64,000 nt of DNA from Paenibacillus agilis. GTDB taxonomy: Bacteria; Bacillota; Bacilli; Paenibacillales; Paenibacillaceae. The notes under the pieces were generated by a model. It made no database searches. It was not told the DNA's origin and saw nothing but the letters and a program-made list of their open reading frames with translations. Both the position numbers and the translations under genes were made by a program. Shown here piece after piece: positions 17,141 through 26,319 of this stretch. Position 1 is the stretch's first letter. The number at the start of each line of letters is the position of its first letter. The stretch covers positions 1,386,074 through 1,450,073 of the forward strand of contig NZ_VNJK01000001.1 of NCBI RefSeq assembly GCF_007786455.1, in the 5' to 3' direction.

Positions 17141-18064
17141 TTATGCACCGAAATCTTTATCATGTGTTGTAGGATTATCCTTGATTAACTTCTGTTCGAG
17201 CTTAGCTCCGAATCCTTCAAAGTAATTCGTAAACCGATCAAATGCTTTTCGATCCACAATCCAATCCGCCAGCTTCACGCAGCCGTAAGCGAACAGCATA
17301 CCGGCAAACATATCAATAATCCAATGGATGTTCAAATAGAGCGTTGAAATCATAATCGAGATACCGAAAACACCAACAATCCATCGATACCATTTACTCC
17401 GTTCACGCATAGCCAACAGAACGGCTGCAAAGGCAATAGACGTATGCATGCTAGGGAAGCAATTAATCGTAACATTGAACGCCTCTGCTGCTGTTAAGCC
17501 CCGTTCAAGCAGGTCAGGTGTTCCTTGTACATACCACACTTCCTGCAAGAAGATGAGGTTGTAGAAAGGTAAAATAAGCGGTACTTGCAGCAAATAGCCT
17601 GCGAGCGCGTAGCGCCCAAACTTTTTCACGTCCTTCGTGAAAAAGGCGCGAATAATACACAACCAATATGTCAACGTAAAGCCATATATATATACTGATT
17701 GCATATAGGTCGTTAGCCATTCAGGCTGCCACAATTGGAACATCCATGGTGCATTGCCAGGAATCGAGTTAAACCATTCATTCCAATTGAATGTATGATG
17801 CATGGATTCGGTTTGCCATGCAACGACCTTGAACCAGAATGGATTCGCATATTTGTAGATGATGTAGAAGATCAATAATGTCAGTAGTCCCGCAGGCATA
17901 AAGCGAAGCCAAGAAATTTGCTTGGCATCCTTGCTAGTTCCCCATAAGGAAGCAATCATTACGATCAGACACCACAACTGCCAATTTTCAACTCGGAAAA
18001 TAAGGAACATTAACAAAGCCATGATGGTTGCTAAAATAATGAGATACGTTTTTCTAGTTAGCAA
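17141..18064 (-). CDS. PAP2-superfamily membrane phosphatase/transferase (Aur1/IPC synthase-like)
   Basis: 307 residues with about six to eight hydrophobic segments. Motifs of the PAP2_3/inositolphosphotransferase group: CFPSMHTSIAFAAVL (C2, catalytic His) and STLYLNIHWIIDMFAGML (C3, second His and Asp). Probably acts on lipid phosphates at the outer membrane face. The start is TTG 18064, after AAAGGTGA; the GTG at 18073 overlaps that site. Substrate not determinable here. Confidence 0.82.
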   Translation of the reverse strand: MLTRKTYLIILATIMALLMFLIFRVENWQLWCLIVMIASLWGTSKDAKQISWLRFMPAGLLTLLIFYIIYKYANPFWFKVVAWQTESMHHTFNWNEWFNSIPGNAPWMFQLWQPEWLTTYMQSVYIYGFTLTYWLCIIRAFFTKDVKKFGRYALAGYLLQVPLILPFYNLIFLQEVWYVQGTPDLLERGLTAAEAFNVTINCFPSMHTSIAFAAVLLAMRERSKWYRWIVGVFGISIMISTLYLNIHWIIDMFAGMLFAYGCVKLADWIVDRKAFDRFTNYFEGFGAKLEQKLIKDNPTTHDKDFGA

Positions 18065-18331
18065 ATGGTTCACCTTTTCAGTTTTCTTTTGAATTTTATA
18101 GACAATTTTTGTATTATAGCATAGGGTTAATTGATTTTACGATAGAAAAATAATGATAAGTTTGGGCATAGTGCCGGGCATACACCATAAACGGTCAAAA
18201 TGGAGAAATAACGTAACATATGTTCGAATTTTTCATTTGTTATATAGGGTTGAAAGAGGTAAGCGCCTCGTGCATATTATTATAGATGTACATATGGAAA
18301 AAGTGTGTGCAGATAGAGGGGTTTTGTTTAA

Positions 18332-19567
18332 ATGAATGTTCACCTTGATCCATTTGATCCATTTGATCGTGACTTTGAGTCCATTGAAGCGATAGCGGAC
18401 ACGATTAGTCAGATCTTGCAATGTCCCGTTACGATTGAGGATAGTAACCATAGGCTGCTTGCTTATAGTACGCATGCACCTGATACCGATCCGGTTCGCA
18501 TTGCAACAATTATTGGCAGGCGTGTACCTGAACATGTCATTAGTATGCTGTGGCGTGAAGGTATCATTGAGCAGATTATGGGGAGCCAAGTTCCCGTGAT
18601 TATTGAACCGATTGATTCCATCGGCTTGAATCGGCGCATCGCAGTCGCGATCCGTCATCATCAGGATATCCTCGGTTATATATGGGTGATGGATGAGCAC
18701 CAAGGAATCGATGAACAAGGTTTGGATGATTTGAACAAAGCATCACATGCCGCTAGAGGTAAATTGCTGCAAGTTCAAACCCAACGTCGTAGACGTGAAG
18801 AACAGAGCTTTGAATTTTTCTGGGGAATGTTAACCGGGAGTATGGATTCAGAGCATCGAATTGTAGATCGAGCGCACCAATTAGGAATAACTTTGCCCAA
18901 ATCATATCGGATTATGATTATTGAATTTGATACATTGCTGAATGAGAAATTGTATGAGCAAGTACTGTATACGATACATACGGCACAGCGGCATCGGAAA
19001 GTGCTCCATGTAAGGCAAGAGCAGCGCTTGCTTGTGCTGATTGATGCGACGGATGAAGATATGGATGGGCACATCGCTGCGTGGATGCTGCTCATGGAGC
19101 GGATGCAGCAGCGTTTCGGAGTGAAGCCCATTCATTTGACGAGTGGGCTATCTTATTCCTTATATATGGATGTTGTGAAGAGTTATCAAGAAGCAATAAC
19201 GGTTATGAATATGAAGAAGCACCTGCCTGAGGAAATGAGACATTTGCATCGATACGAAGAATTGGGCTGGTATCGTTTCCTTCCTACTATGATGCAGGAG
19301 CGTCGTGCACGTCCAATGAAGCATTTGAGCCTGTCTAAGCTGAAGGAGTACGATAAAGAGCATCAGAGCGGGTTAGTTAGTACGCTTTCCATTTTTCTGC
19401 AAGCAGATTGTAACGTGAAGCGAGCTGCTGAAATGCTGCATATTCACTCCAATACGCTAATGTATCGCTTGAAGCGAATAACAGACATTGGCGGTATCGA
19501 CTTAAACGATATGGAACAAAAAATTTCATTGTATTTAGAATTGAAAATGGACCAATGGCAATCATAA
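18332..19567 (+). CDS. adeR: PucR/CdaR-family activator of alanine dehydrogenase (AdeR-like)
   Basis: 411 residues. An N-terminal GAF-like sensor (about 15-140, CPVTIEDSNHRLLAYSTH), a central GGDEF-like region, and a C-terminal PucR helix-turn-helix with SIFLQADCNVKRAAEMLHIH and NTLMYRLKRITDI. In B. subtilis the PucR-type AdeR activates ald in response to alanine. The gene sits 150 bases upstream of ald with a terminator between them. Start ATG 18332 about 10 bases after GAGGGG. Confidence 0.86.
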   Translation: MNVHLDPFDPFDRDFESIEAIADTISQILQCPVTIEDSNHRLLAYSTHAPDTDPVRIATIIGRRVPEHVISMLWREGIIEQIMGSQVPVIIEPIDSIGLNRRIAVAIRHHQDILGYIWVMDEHQGIDEQGLDDLNKASHAARGKLLQVQTQRRRREEQSFEFFWGMLTGSMDSEHRIVDRAHQLGITLPKSYRIMIIEFDTLLNEKLYEQVLYTIHTAQRHRKVLHVRQEQRLLVLIDATDEDMDGHIAAWMLLMERMQQRFGVKPIHLTSGLSYSLYMDVVKSYQEAITVMNMKKHLPEEMRHLHRYEELGWYRFLPTMMQERRARPMKHLSLSKLKEYDKEHQSGLVSTLSIFLQADCNVKRAAEMLHIHSNTLMYRLKRITDIGGIDLNDMEQKISLYLELKMDQWQS

Positions 19568-19578
19568 ATCAGCTAGGT

Positions 19579-19619
19579 ATCCGCTTTGTGAAATTACACA
19601 AGGCGGATTATTTTTTTTC
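19579..19619 (+). terminator. Intrinsic terminator between adeR and ald
   Basis: ATCCGCTTTGTG pairs with CACAAGGCGGAT (one G-T pair), loop AAATTA, then a long T run. The regulator and ald are thus separate transcripts. Confidence 0.92.
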
Positions 19620-19717
19620 ATAAAGTTGGACGAAGCTGTGATCGTCATAAACGGTTATATTAAATCTAAGAAGTGATACTTTTAAGCATTCGCAATGAAC
19701 TTGAGGGGGATTCAATG

Positions 19718-20851
19718 ATGATTATCGGAGTTCCAGCAGAAATAAAAAATAATGAAAACCGCGTTGCTGCAACGCCAGCAGGAGTTATGGCTTTAAGCCA
19801 AGCTGGGCATAAAGTGCTCATCCAAAGTGGAGCGGGTGTAGGCAGCGGATTTGAAGATCGTGATTATGAACAAGCAGGGGCTGTTATTGTACAGCAAGCT
19901 GCTGATGTATGGGCACAAGCGGAAATGATTATGAAGGTAAAAGAGCCGCTTCCTGCTGAATATGGATATTTCCGCAAAGGACTAATATTGTTTACTTATT
20001 TACATTTAGCAGCTGAACCTGAGCTTGCTAAGGCGTTATTGGATTCAGGTGTAATCGGTATTGCTTATGAAACGGTAGAAGTCAATCGTACATTGCCATT
20101 GCTGACACCAATGAGCGAAGTAGCGGGACGTATGGCAGCACAAATTGGCGCTCAGTTCTTAGAAAAAGTACACGGCGGTAAAGGGATATTGCTGGGCGGT
20201 GTTCCAGGTGTACAACGTGGTAAGGTGACGATTATCGGTGGTGGAGTCGTTGGAACGAACGCAGCGAAGATCGCGGTTGGTCTTGGTGCAGATGTAACGA
20301 TTATTGACCTAAGCGCTGATCGTCTTCGTCAAATTGAAGATATATTCGGTACAAGCGTGCAAACGTTGATGTCCAATCCGATGCATATTGCAGAGTCTGT
20401 TCGTAATTCTGACCTTGTCATTGGCGCCGTGCTTATTCCAGGTGCTAAAGCGCCTAAGCTTGTCACAGAGGCGATGATTCAATCTATGCAGCCAGGCTCT
20501 GTAGTTATTGACGTAGCTGTCGATCAAGGTGGTATTGTGGAAACTGTTGATCGTGTAACTACGCATGACCAGCCTACTTATGTGAAACATGGTGTCGTAC
20601 ACTATGCCGTAGCCAATATGCCAGGAGCTGTATCGCGTACATCAACAATGGCACTGACTAACGTGACATTGCCATACGCGCTGCAAATCGCTAACAAAGG
20701 GCTAGAGCGTGCATTGCAAGAGAACAAGGCATTGCTAGCGGGTGTTAATACGGCTGGTGGAGAGATGACGTATCATGCAGTAGCGCGTGACCTAGGTTAT
20801 GCGTACGTACCTGTAGAAGACGCATTGCAGAAGGCGCTTCTTGTACATTAA
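19718..20851 (+). CDS. ald: Alanine dehydrogenase
   Basis: 377 residues, close to the usual 370-378. N-terminus [20 protein letters not shown] carries the substrate Arg and a catalytic-region Lys; [10 protein letters not shown] and YLHLAAEP supply further active-site residues (Lys, His), and the NAD+ loop is [15 protein letters not shown]. Interconverts L-alanine and pyruvate plus ammonia; in sporeformers needed for growth on alanine and for sporulation. Two adjacent ATGs (19715, 19718) follow GAGGGGGA; 19718 gives the N-terminus usual for the family. Confidence 0.96.
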   Translation: MIIGVPAEIKNNENRVAATPAGVMALSQAGHKVLIQSGAGVGSGFEDRDYEQAGAVIVQQAADVWAQAEMIMKVKEPLPAEYGYFRKGLILFTYLHLAAEPELAKALLDSGVIGIAYETVEVNRTLPLLTPMSEVAGRMAAQIGAQFLEKVHGGKGILLGGVPGVQRGKVTIIGGGVVGTNAAKIAVGLGADVTIIDLSADRLRQIEDIFGTSVQTLMSNPMHIAESVRNSDLVIGAVLIPGAKAPKLVTEAMIQSMQPGSVVIDVAVDQGGIVETVDRVTTHDQPTYVKHGVVHYAVANMPGAVSRTSTMALTNVTLPYALQIANKGLERALQENKALLAGVNTAGGEMTYHAVARDLGYAYVPVEDALQKALLVH

Positions 20852-20869
20852 TACGATGATGATTGCACA

Positions 20870-20910
20870 AGCTGGTATCCAGATTAAAATGGATATCAGC
20901 TTTTTATTTT
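20870..20910 (+). terminator. Intrinsic terminator of ald
   Basis: AGCTGGTATCC (20870-20880) pairs with GGATATCAGCT (20891-20901), then T-rich tail. Confidence 0.88.
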
Positions 20911-21035
20911 TATGTACGCATACATGTGGCTATGTGGCGGATGCATATTTGTATCTAACGATTATTATGAACAGTTGTTATACATAGTGATATAATTATA
21001 AACAGAAAATGGATAAAGAAACGGGAGGTGATTCC

Positions 21036-21560
21036 TTGTATATTATGCGTAAATGTATCTCGGCACTTATAGCGACTATTGTTTTCTCTTTCACATTACC
21101 TATGATAGTTTTCGGTGTAAACATAATCACATTATTGTCTTCGTTATTATCCGTAGACGCTACTGGCCGTGTACTTCTTACCATGATTATGTTTGTGCTG
21201 GGAGGCACTTATTATGCTATAGGAATTCCATTGTCCATACTAATTGATCTCATCATGCGGATAGGTAGTAAAAAAGCAGAAGAAGCTCCTTCTAGAGTAG
21301 TCATTATTGTTCGCTTGTTTGGCTATCTGCTGTTATATGCAATTGGGGGATTGGTATCTGCATTCATTACGCTGCGTTATTTTATTCATGGCAACGAGAG
21401 TTCATGGCACTGGTATTCTATGGATTGGCATGAAATAATCACATTTGTTTCGGCCGCATGGCTGTTTGCGCTAATTGATTATTTGCTTAGCCGTATCAAA
21501 CTTTTTAATTCGAACAAACGTCAAAAAGATAGCAGTAATGATTTGGCCAGTGATGTATAA
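21036..21560 (+). CDS. Four-TM membrane protein, function unknown
   Basis: 174 residues with four hydrophobic segments (about 5-30, 38-65, 85-115, 130-150) and a charged, Lys/Asp-rich C-terminus. The start is TTG 21036, preceded by GGGAGGTGA with good spacing; the ATG at 21045 is 14 bases away. No family recognised. Confidence 0.65.
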   Translation: MYIMRKCISALIATIVFSFTLPMIVFGVNIITLLSSLLSVDATGRVLLTMIMFVLGGTYYAIGIPLSILIDLIMRIGSKKAEEAPSRVVIIVRLFGYLLLYAIGGLVSAFITLRYFIHGNESSWHWYSMDWHEIITFVSAAWLFALIDYLLSRIKLFNSNKRQKDSSNDLASDV

Positions 21561-21624
21561 GTTAAGTGTCAGACATCAATGATAAGCGTATACAGACGAA
21601 TATGATTTGCACATGGAGGGTTAA

Positions 21625-21720
21625 ATGATGTATACTCTTGCTCTAGTCTTGTTGCTTTGCCTCATTGCTGTTGGGTATTTGTGGTACGAGCGGTTTTTTA
21701 TTAAATCCACGAAGAAGTAG
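21625..21720 (+). CDS. 31-residue single-TM peptide
   Basis: Reads MMYTLALVLLLCLIAVGYLW followed by YERFFIKSTKK and TAG. One membrane helix (about 3-20) with a basic C-terminus predicted on the cytoplasmic side. GGAGGG ends 5 bases before the first of two ATGs. Between two membrane-protein genes; could be a small regulator of a membrane protein. Function unknown. Confidence 0.55.
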   Translation: MMYTLALVLLLCLIAVGYLWYERFFIKSTKK

Positions 21721-21793
21721 AATCATCTCTACATTGATTCGATGATAAAGAGAGGCAAGCTTCCTTCGTTGTGTGAGAGTTGGTGACTCGTGT

Positions 21794-22306
21794 ATGACTT
21801 CGTTTACCCTTAAACAAGTCAAAGCATGGAAGACTTATCTAACGATAGTTGGATGGCTTGTCTTGATTTTATATTTGTTATACGCTACATATTTGCTGTT
21901 TTTCGGCTTCTACCGAGCTTTGGACATGACGGGTAAATATGCAATTAATCTAGTCCCTTTTCAAACGATTAAGGAATATATGTTCCACCTCGATTATTAT
22001 CCATTTGATGTATGGTTTAATAATTTATTCGGTAATGTTTTGTTGTTTTTGCCATTAGGGTTTCTTATTCCGCTTTTGCTGCCTGTATTTAAGCGCTGGT
22101 GGATAATAGTGCTCTTGTCCCTTGTTCTCACGGTAACGATAGAGATGCTCCAATATGGTCTGCAACTAGGTACCCTGGATGTTGATGATATGATATTGAA
22201 TACTGGCGGGGGATGGCTTGGATATGGTCTGCATATTGTAGCTAGACAATTGTGGACAGAGCAGGCAAGAAGGATAAAGGGCTCACATACTTCCTCAGTG
22301 GATTGA
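21794..22306 (+). CDS. VanZ-family membrane protein
   Basis: 170 residues with about four to five hydrophobic segments. VanZ signatures: NLVPFQTIKEY, FNNLFGNVLLFLPLGFLIP and the end LGTLDVDDMILNTGGGWLGY. Named after the teicoplanin resistance accessory VanZ; most homologues have no known role. Start ATG 21794, with a weak GGTGA seven bases upstream; a frame from GTG 21773 adds seven residues without a better site. Confidence 0.85.
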   Translation: MTSFTLKQVKAWKTYLTIVGWLVLILYLLYATYLLFFGFYRALDMTGKYAINLVPFQTIKEYMFHLDYYPFDVWFNNLFGNVLLFLPLGFLIPLLLPVFKRWWIIVLLSLVLTVTIEMLQYGLQLGTLDVDDMILNTGGGWLGYGLHIVARQLWTEQARRIKGSHTSSVD

Positions 22307-22360
22307 GGAAAGAGGAACATGTCTTACACCGTTAAGAACGCAAATAAATGTGATTAAATG

Positions 22361-22396
22361 ACACCGTACCTAAACGTATGGTGTTTTTTGTTTTTG
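22361..22396 (+). terminator. Intrinsic terminator after VanZ-like gene
   Basis: ACACCGTAC pairs with GTATGGTGT (one G-T pair), then a T-rich run. It isolates the following operon. Confidence 0.88.
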
Positions 22397-22477
22397 TTGC
22401 CAAATATGAATTCTTTCTTAAATGTCAATCTCGTTATACGATGAAGCTTTACAATAAGTGCAGGAGGGTTGAATGGA

Positions 22478-23188
22478 ATGTTAGATGGAACTGCAATTTT
22501 ATTGGCTGAAGATGATCCTGAGATTGCCCGCATTGTACGCGATCATTTTCGCAGACAACGATGTGATGTAACATGGGCATCTACTGGACTTGAATGTTGG
22601 GAAGATTTTCGGAATGGTAATTATGATCTTGTTATTGTAGATCTTATGATGCCTGAGATGGATGGATATGATTTATGTAAAAATATACGATTAATTAGCG
22701 ATGTGCCGCTAATTATTATAAGTGCTCGTGCTGAGGATGAGGACAAGGTGCGCGGTCTTCAACTCGGAGCAGATGATTATTTGACAAAGCCTTTTAGTTT
22801 AACTGAACTTACTGCAAGGATACAATCCATCCTACGACGTTATCGTCAAGGAAATGCTCAGCCATCTCAAGCGATGAAAATGGTATTTAAGCATGGATTG
22901 TTAATTGACTTTGAGCGTCAGCGTGCTTATTTGAACGAAGAAGATATTCATCTTACGAGCAAGGAATGGGCTTTGCTCGTGCTTATGGCAACACATCCGG
23001 ATCGGACATTCTCCAAAACCGAGTTGTATGAGCATGTCTGGCAGCAGCGTCATGAGGATTGCACGAATACGATTAATGTTCACATTAAGAGTCTTCGGAC
23101 GAAGCTTGGGGAACAAATTCGCAATCCAAAATTCATTGAGACTGTGTGGGGCAGTGGCTATCGATTTATTGGAGAGCGTGACCAATGA
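22478..23188 (+). CDS. OmpR/PhoB-family response regulator
   Basis: 236 residues. Receiver domain with acidic pair AEDD, phosphoacceptor Asp55 in VIVDLMMPEMDG and Lys in DYLTKPFS; C-terminal winged helix (about 135-232) with LTSKEWALLVLMATHPDRTF and NTINVHIKSLRTKLG. The start is ATG 22478, nine bases after AGGAGGG; the TTG at 22469 is adjacent to that site. Overlaps the kinase gene by 4 bases. First gene of a five-gene envelope-stress-like operon. Confidence 0.92.
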   Translation: MLDGTAILLAEDDPEIARIVRDHFRRQRCDVTWASTGLECWEDFRNGNYDLVIVDLMMPEMDGYDLCKNIRLISDVPLIIISARAEDEDKVRGLQLGADDYLTKPFSLTELTARIQSILRRYRQGNAQPSQAMKMVFKHGLLIDFERQRAYLNEEDIHLTSKEWALLVLMATHPDRTFSKTELYEHVWQQRHEDCTNTINVHIKSLRTKLGEQIRNPKFIETVWGSGYRFIGERDQ

Positions 23189-24681
23189 AGCTCCGTAATT
23201 GGCTGATGAGTGCTTTTTTAATCGTTATGCTGCTTCCTGTAATCGCTTTTGGCTTATTTGCCTATGTAACGTATGAACATGATAAAAGTGAAGCGTTGGA
23301 AGAATACGTCCAGGTTACAGAGAAAATGCAACAGTATGAAGGACAAATCATGAACCCGAAATGGTATCGTGTACAATCTAATGAGAGATACAAGCCTCTT
23401 GAATTGTTGCTGGATGACTCCATTGAGCTAACGTTGTATCGAGCGGATGGGTACCGCTTATTTTCCACGAATCAGGATGACTACCAGCAATATTTCCTGC
23501 GTGTCCCTGCTGAAGAGCTATACAGCAAACTGTATCAGCTTGAAAAAACGCCTCGTGCTTTTAAAATGAAGCAGCCCGTTTTTCATGGTGATCAACTTAT
23601 AGGATTTTACGACTTACATGTAGAGCGAGAGCAATATGTAGAGCAAGTTAGCAACACCGTGTGGCAGCTTATCGCCGGAATTATTTTGTTCTTTGTTATT
23701 TTGTATGTCATTGTATGGTTGCTGGTGAAGCGTAAACTTATTCAGCCAATGCGACATCTGATGAGCCAGATGAGTGCGCTTGCGAATAATGAGCCTATTA
23801 CAGAGTGGAAGCAAGCTTCCAATGATGAAATGGGGATTTTGATAAAGCATTTTGGAGATATGCGTGAAGATATTGAAGCCGCACGTGAAGAAGTGGCGAG
23901 AGAGCAGCAGGACAAGCAATTTATGGTTGCTTCTCTATCTCATGATTTGAAAACGCCACTAACTTCGATTCAAGCCTATATGGAAGCACTTGAAAATGGA
24001 TCACAATTGACACTAGAGGAGCAAGAGGATTATCGGGCAATTGTTAAATCCAAAGTAGAGCAGATGCGAGGAATGCTTGATGATCTAACGCTTTTTGCAG
24101 CACTGCGTTCTTCTAAATATCCTACTAACTTGATCGAGGTCGAAGGCGAAGAAATATTTGATATGTTGTTCTCCGGCTATGATGCTTTATGCAGCAAAAA
24201 TGGTGTGCAATTAAAAACGAGTATCGAAGTGCAGGGCACTTATCAAATGGACCCTAAACAAATGATGCGTCTGACTGACAATCTTGTTAGTAATGCGCTT
24301 CGCCATACTTCAGCTGGAAGATGTGTTGGCATGGCAGCTGTGTCAGGGATTGAGCAAGTACCTGATTGGTTGGCACCATTTGAGCAGCAGTTGAACGATG
24401 TTCGTAGAACTGATGCGGCAAGCCTTATCATTTTCAATGAAGGTACGGTCATTCCTGATAAAATTTTGTCCGGATTGCTTGAGCCTTTCGTTCAAGGCGA
24501 GCAGTCACGACCCAAGTCCATGCAAGGTTTCGGATTAGGTCTAAGTATTACACAAGAAATTATACGCAGACACTATGGGCAGCTTCATATATGGTCGAAA
24601 GCTCCTTATGGTACGGTCGTGATGTGTCAATTTCCGATCCACCCCAGTAAGAGTGCTATGAAGGAGGGCGAAGATACATGA
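23185..24681 (+). CDS. Sensor histidine kinase
   Basis: 498 residues. TM1 at about 7-28, an extracytoplasmic loop of about 130 residues, TM2 at about 160-181, HAMP, HisKA with His253 in SLSHDLKTPLTS, N-box RLTDNLVSNALRHT and G-box GFGLGLSITQEI. Start overlaps the regulator stop (ATGA), so the two are translationally coupled; its own stop overlaps the next start in the same way. Signal unknown; the neighbouring YdbS/YdbT genes suggest envelope or antimicrobial peptide stress. Confidence 0.93.
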   Translation: MKLRNWLMSAFLIVMLLPVIAFGLFAYVTYEHDKSEALEEYVQVTEKMQQYEGQIMNPKWYRVQSNERYKPLELLLDDSIELTLYRADGYRLFSTNQDDYQQYFLRVPAEELYSKLYQLEKTPRAFKMKQPVFHGDQLIGFYDLHVEREQYVEQVSNTVWQLIAGIILFFVILYVIVWLLVKRKLIQPMRHLMSQMSALANNEPITEWKQASNDEMGILIKHFGDMREDIEAAREEVAREQQDKQFMVASLSHDLKTPLTSIQAYMEALENGSQLTLEEQEDYRAIVKSKVEQMRGMLDDLTLFAALRSSKYPTNLIEVEGEEIFDMLFSGYDALCSKNGVQLKTSIEVQGTYQMDPKQMMRLTDNLVSNALRHTSAGRCVGMAAVSGIEQVPDWLAPFEQQLNDVRRTDAASLIIFNEGTVIPDKILSGLLEPFVQGEQSRPKSMQGFGLGLSITQEIIRRHYGQLHIWSKAPYGTVVMCQFPIHPSKSAMKEGEDT

Positions 24682-25817
24682 GAACAAAAGGTTTGACAGT
24701 TATCAAATGGATCTTTGTTGTTTTCATCGTTTTCCCGGTGGCAGGTTGTGGCTGGAGCTGGAACTGGAGTAAGTCCGAACCACCTAATAATTTCTTAGAT
24801 ATGGTAACGCCGCCTAACTACGAGTTGGTTTCTTATTATGCGGAGGCAAACATGACTTTTACGTATAGGGACGGGAAGTCAAAGGATGAGAAGTATTTGT
24901 TAAAAGAATGGGTGGGTGCTAAGCAGGGGCGGATTTATCGAGAGATGATAGAGGGGAATGAGGTTCAATATAGTCTACAGACACCGCGAGACTTACTTAC
25001 TTATACAAAGGGAGATAAAGTAGCCTACATCACTTCATTTTCCCCAGAGGATCCAGAAGTGTCCTTCGGAACTCGCGAAAGTTTTATGATGCAGATGGAG
25101 TCGATCCGTAAAAATTACACCATCAAATCGGTAGAGGATGATACCTTTTTGGGACGGCCTGTACAGCGACTGCGTGCTGTAACGAAAGATTCATCGTATC
25201 GTTCAGAAATGGAACTGTGGATTGATAAGGAAACATGGATGGTATTGAAAACTTCAGAGCGGTCCGACGAAGTCGAATTTGTAACGGAGTATACGCTCTT
25301 TGAAACGAGGAACAAATTCGAAGATAAGGAATTGGAGTTAATTCTTCCATCCCATGTAAAGATAGAGAGTATGGATGAGAGCATCAAGCCAGATCGAATT
25401 ACATTGCAAGAGGCTGCCAAATTTCTAAAGAGCGGTCTGATGCATCTACCGCAAAATCAAGATATTAAACTTTCACATGTGGAAAAAGAAGTGTATGACT
25501 TTGGAGAGGATGCAGACTGGACATTAATTTCGCTTATTTATGATAAGCCTGACGGAACGCCAATGTTTCAATTATATATCTCGCCATCTGCAAATGATGG
25601 AGATAATACTTCGGCAGGCGATAACAAAGTGAAAGTTAGAAATAAGCAAGGGATGTATTGGGAAGAGCTTCAGATACTTTCTTGGGAGGAGAACGGCTAT
25701 CTTTATGAATTAATGAGTCGTCATCCAGACTTAAAGCAAGATGAACTTCTTAAGTGGGCGGAGAAACTCACTCCATATCCATCCCCAGTAGAAATGAAAC
25801 CAAAGATACAAGGATAG
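24678..25817 (+). CDS. Lipoprotein with LolA/RseB-like fold
   Basis: 379 residues. Lipoprotein signal with hydrophobic VIKWIFVVFIVFPVAGC; lipidation at Cys24. The mature region (about 45-240) reads like the LolA/RseB/MucB-type outer-membrane-lipoprotein-sorting-like domain (ISYYAEANMTF-type start, WIDKETWMVLKTSE). In Gram-positives such proteins accompany two-component systems or anti-sigma factors as sensors. Starts inside the kinase stop (ATGA overlap), so it is likely part of the same signalling unit. Confidence 0.75.
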   Translation: MRTKGLTVIKWIFVVFIVFPVAGCGWSWNWSKSEPPNNFLDMVTPPNYELVSYYAEANMTFTYRDGKSKDEKYLLKEWVGAKQGRIYREMIEGNEVQYSLQTPRDLLTYTKGDKVAYITSFSPEDPEVSFGTRESFMMQMESIRKNYTIKSVEDDTFLGRPVQRLRAVTKDSSYRSEMELWIDKETWMVLKTSERSDEVEFVTEYTLFETRNKFEDKELELILPSHVKIESMDESIKPDRITLQEAAKFLKSGLMHLPQNQDIKLSHVEKEVYDFGEDADWTLISLIYDKPDGTPMFQLYISPSANDGDNTSAGDNKVKVRNKQGMYWEELQILSWEENGYLYELMSRHPDLKQDELLKWAEKLTPYPSPVEMKPKIQG

Positions 25818-25830
25818 CGGAGGGGTCATC

Positions 25831-26319
25831 ATGATAGAGAGAGAAAATCAACCTATGCGTATGCTGCATGAAAAGATGCTGGATGTATTTAGGTGGCGCA
25901 GTATTATTAGTACTTCCTTAATCTTGTTGGGAGCGATAGCTTATCTAGTATGTGCCTATATGTGGAATTGGCTAATGTGGCCAGCCATTACAGCCTGTAT
26001 AGCTGCTGTCGCATTGTTTGTCCTATATGTTTTTATTTGGCCTAGACTCGAGTATCGATACTTTGCTTTCGTTGTTCATGAAGAAGAAATGGAAATTAAG
26101 CAAGGGGTCTGGTTCCGTAGTCATGTGCTAATTCCAATGACAAAAGTACAGCATGTGGAGACGGAGACGGGCCCACTGCTGCGTGCATACGGACTTGCTT
26201 CTACGATGATTGTCACAGCTGCTGGCACGCATAAAATTAGCGGTTTGCTGCAGAAGGAGGCAGATGAACTTAAAGCTTATATCGGAACATTAGCACGGGT
26301 GGTGGATACTGATGAATGA
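25831..26319 (+). CDS. ydbS: Bacterial PH-domain membrane protein, YdbS-like
   Basis: 162 residues. Two membrane segments (about 25-70), then one bPH2 domain with YFAFVVHEEEMEIKQGVWFR and MTKVQHVETETGPLLRAYGL, typical of YdbS. In B. subtilis ydbST belongs to the SigW regulon and protects against certain bacteriocins. Start after GGAGGGG; overlaps the next gene by 8 bases. Here it is tied to a two-component system, an unusual setting. Confidence 0.85.
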   Translation: MIERENQPMRMLHEKMLDVFRWRSIISTSLILLGAIAYLVCAYMWNWLMWPAITACIAAVALFVLYVFIWPRLEYRYFAFVVHEEEMEIKQGVWFRSHVLIPMTKVQHVETETGPLLRAYGLASTMIVTAAGTHKISGLLQKEADELKAYIGTLARVVDTDE

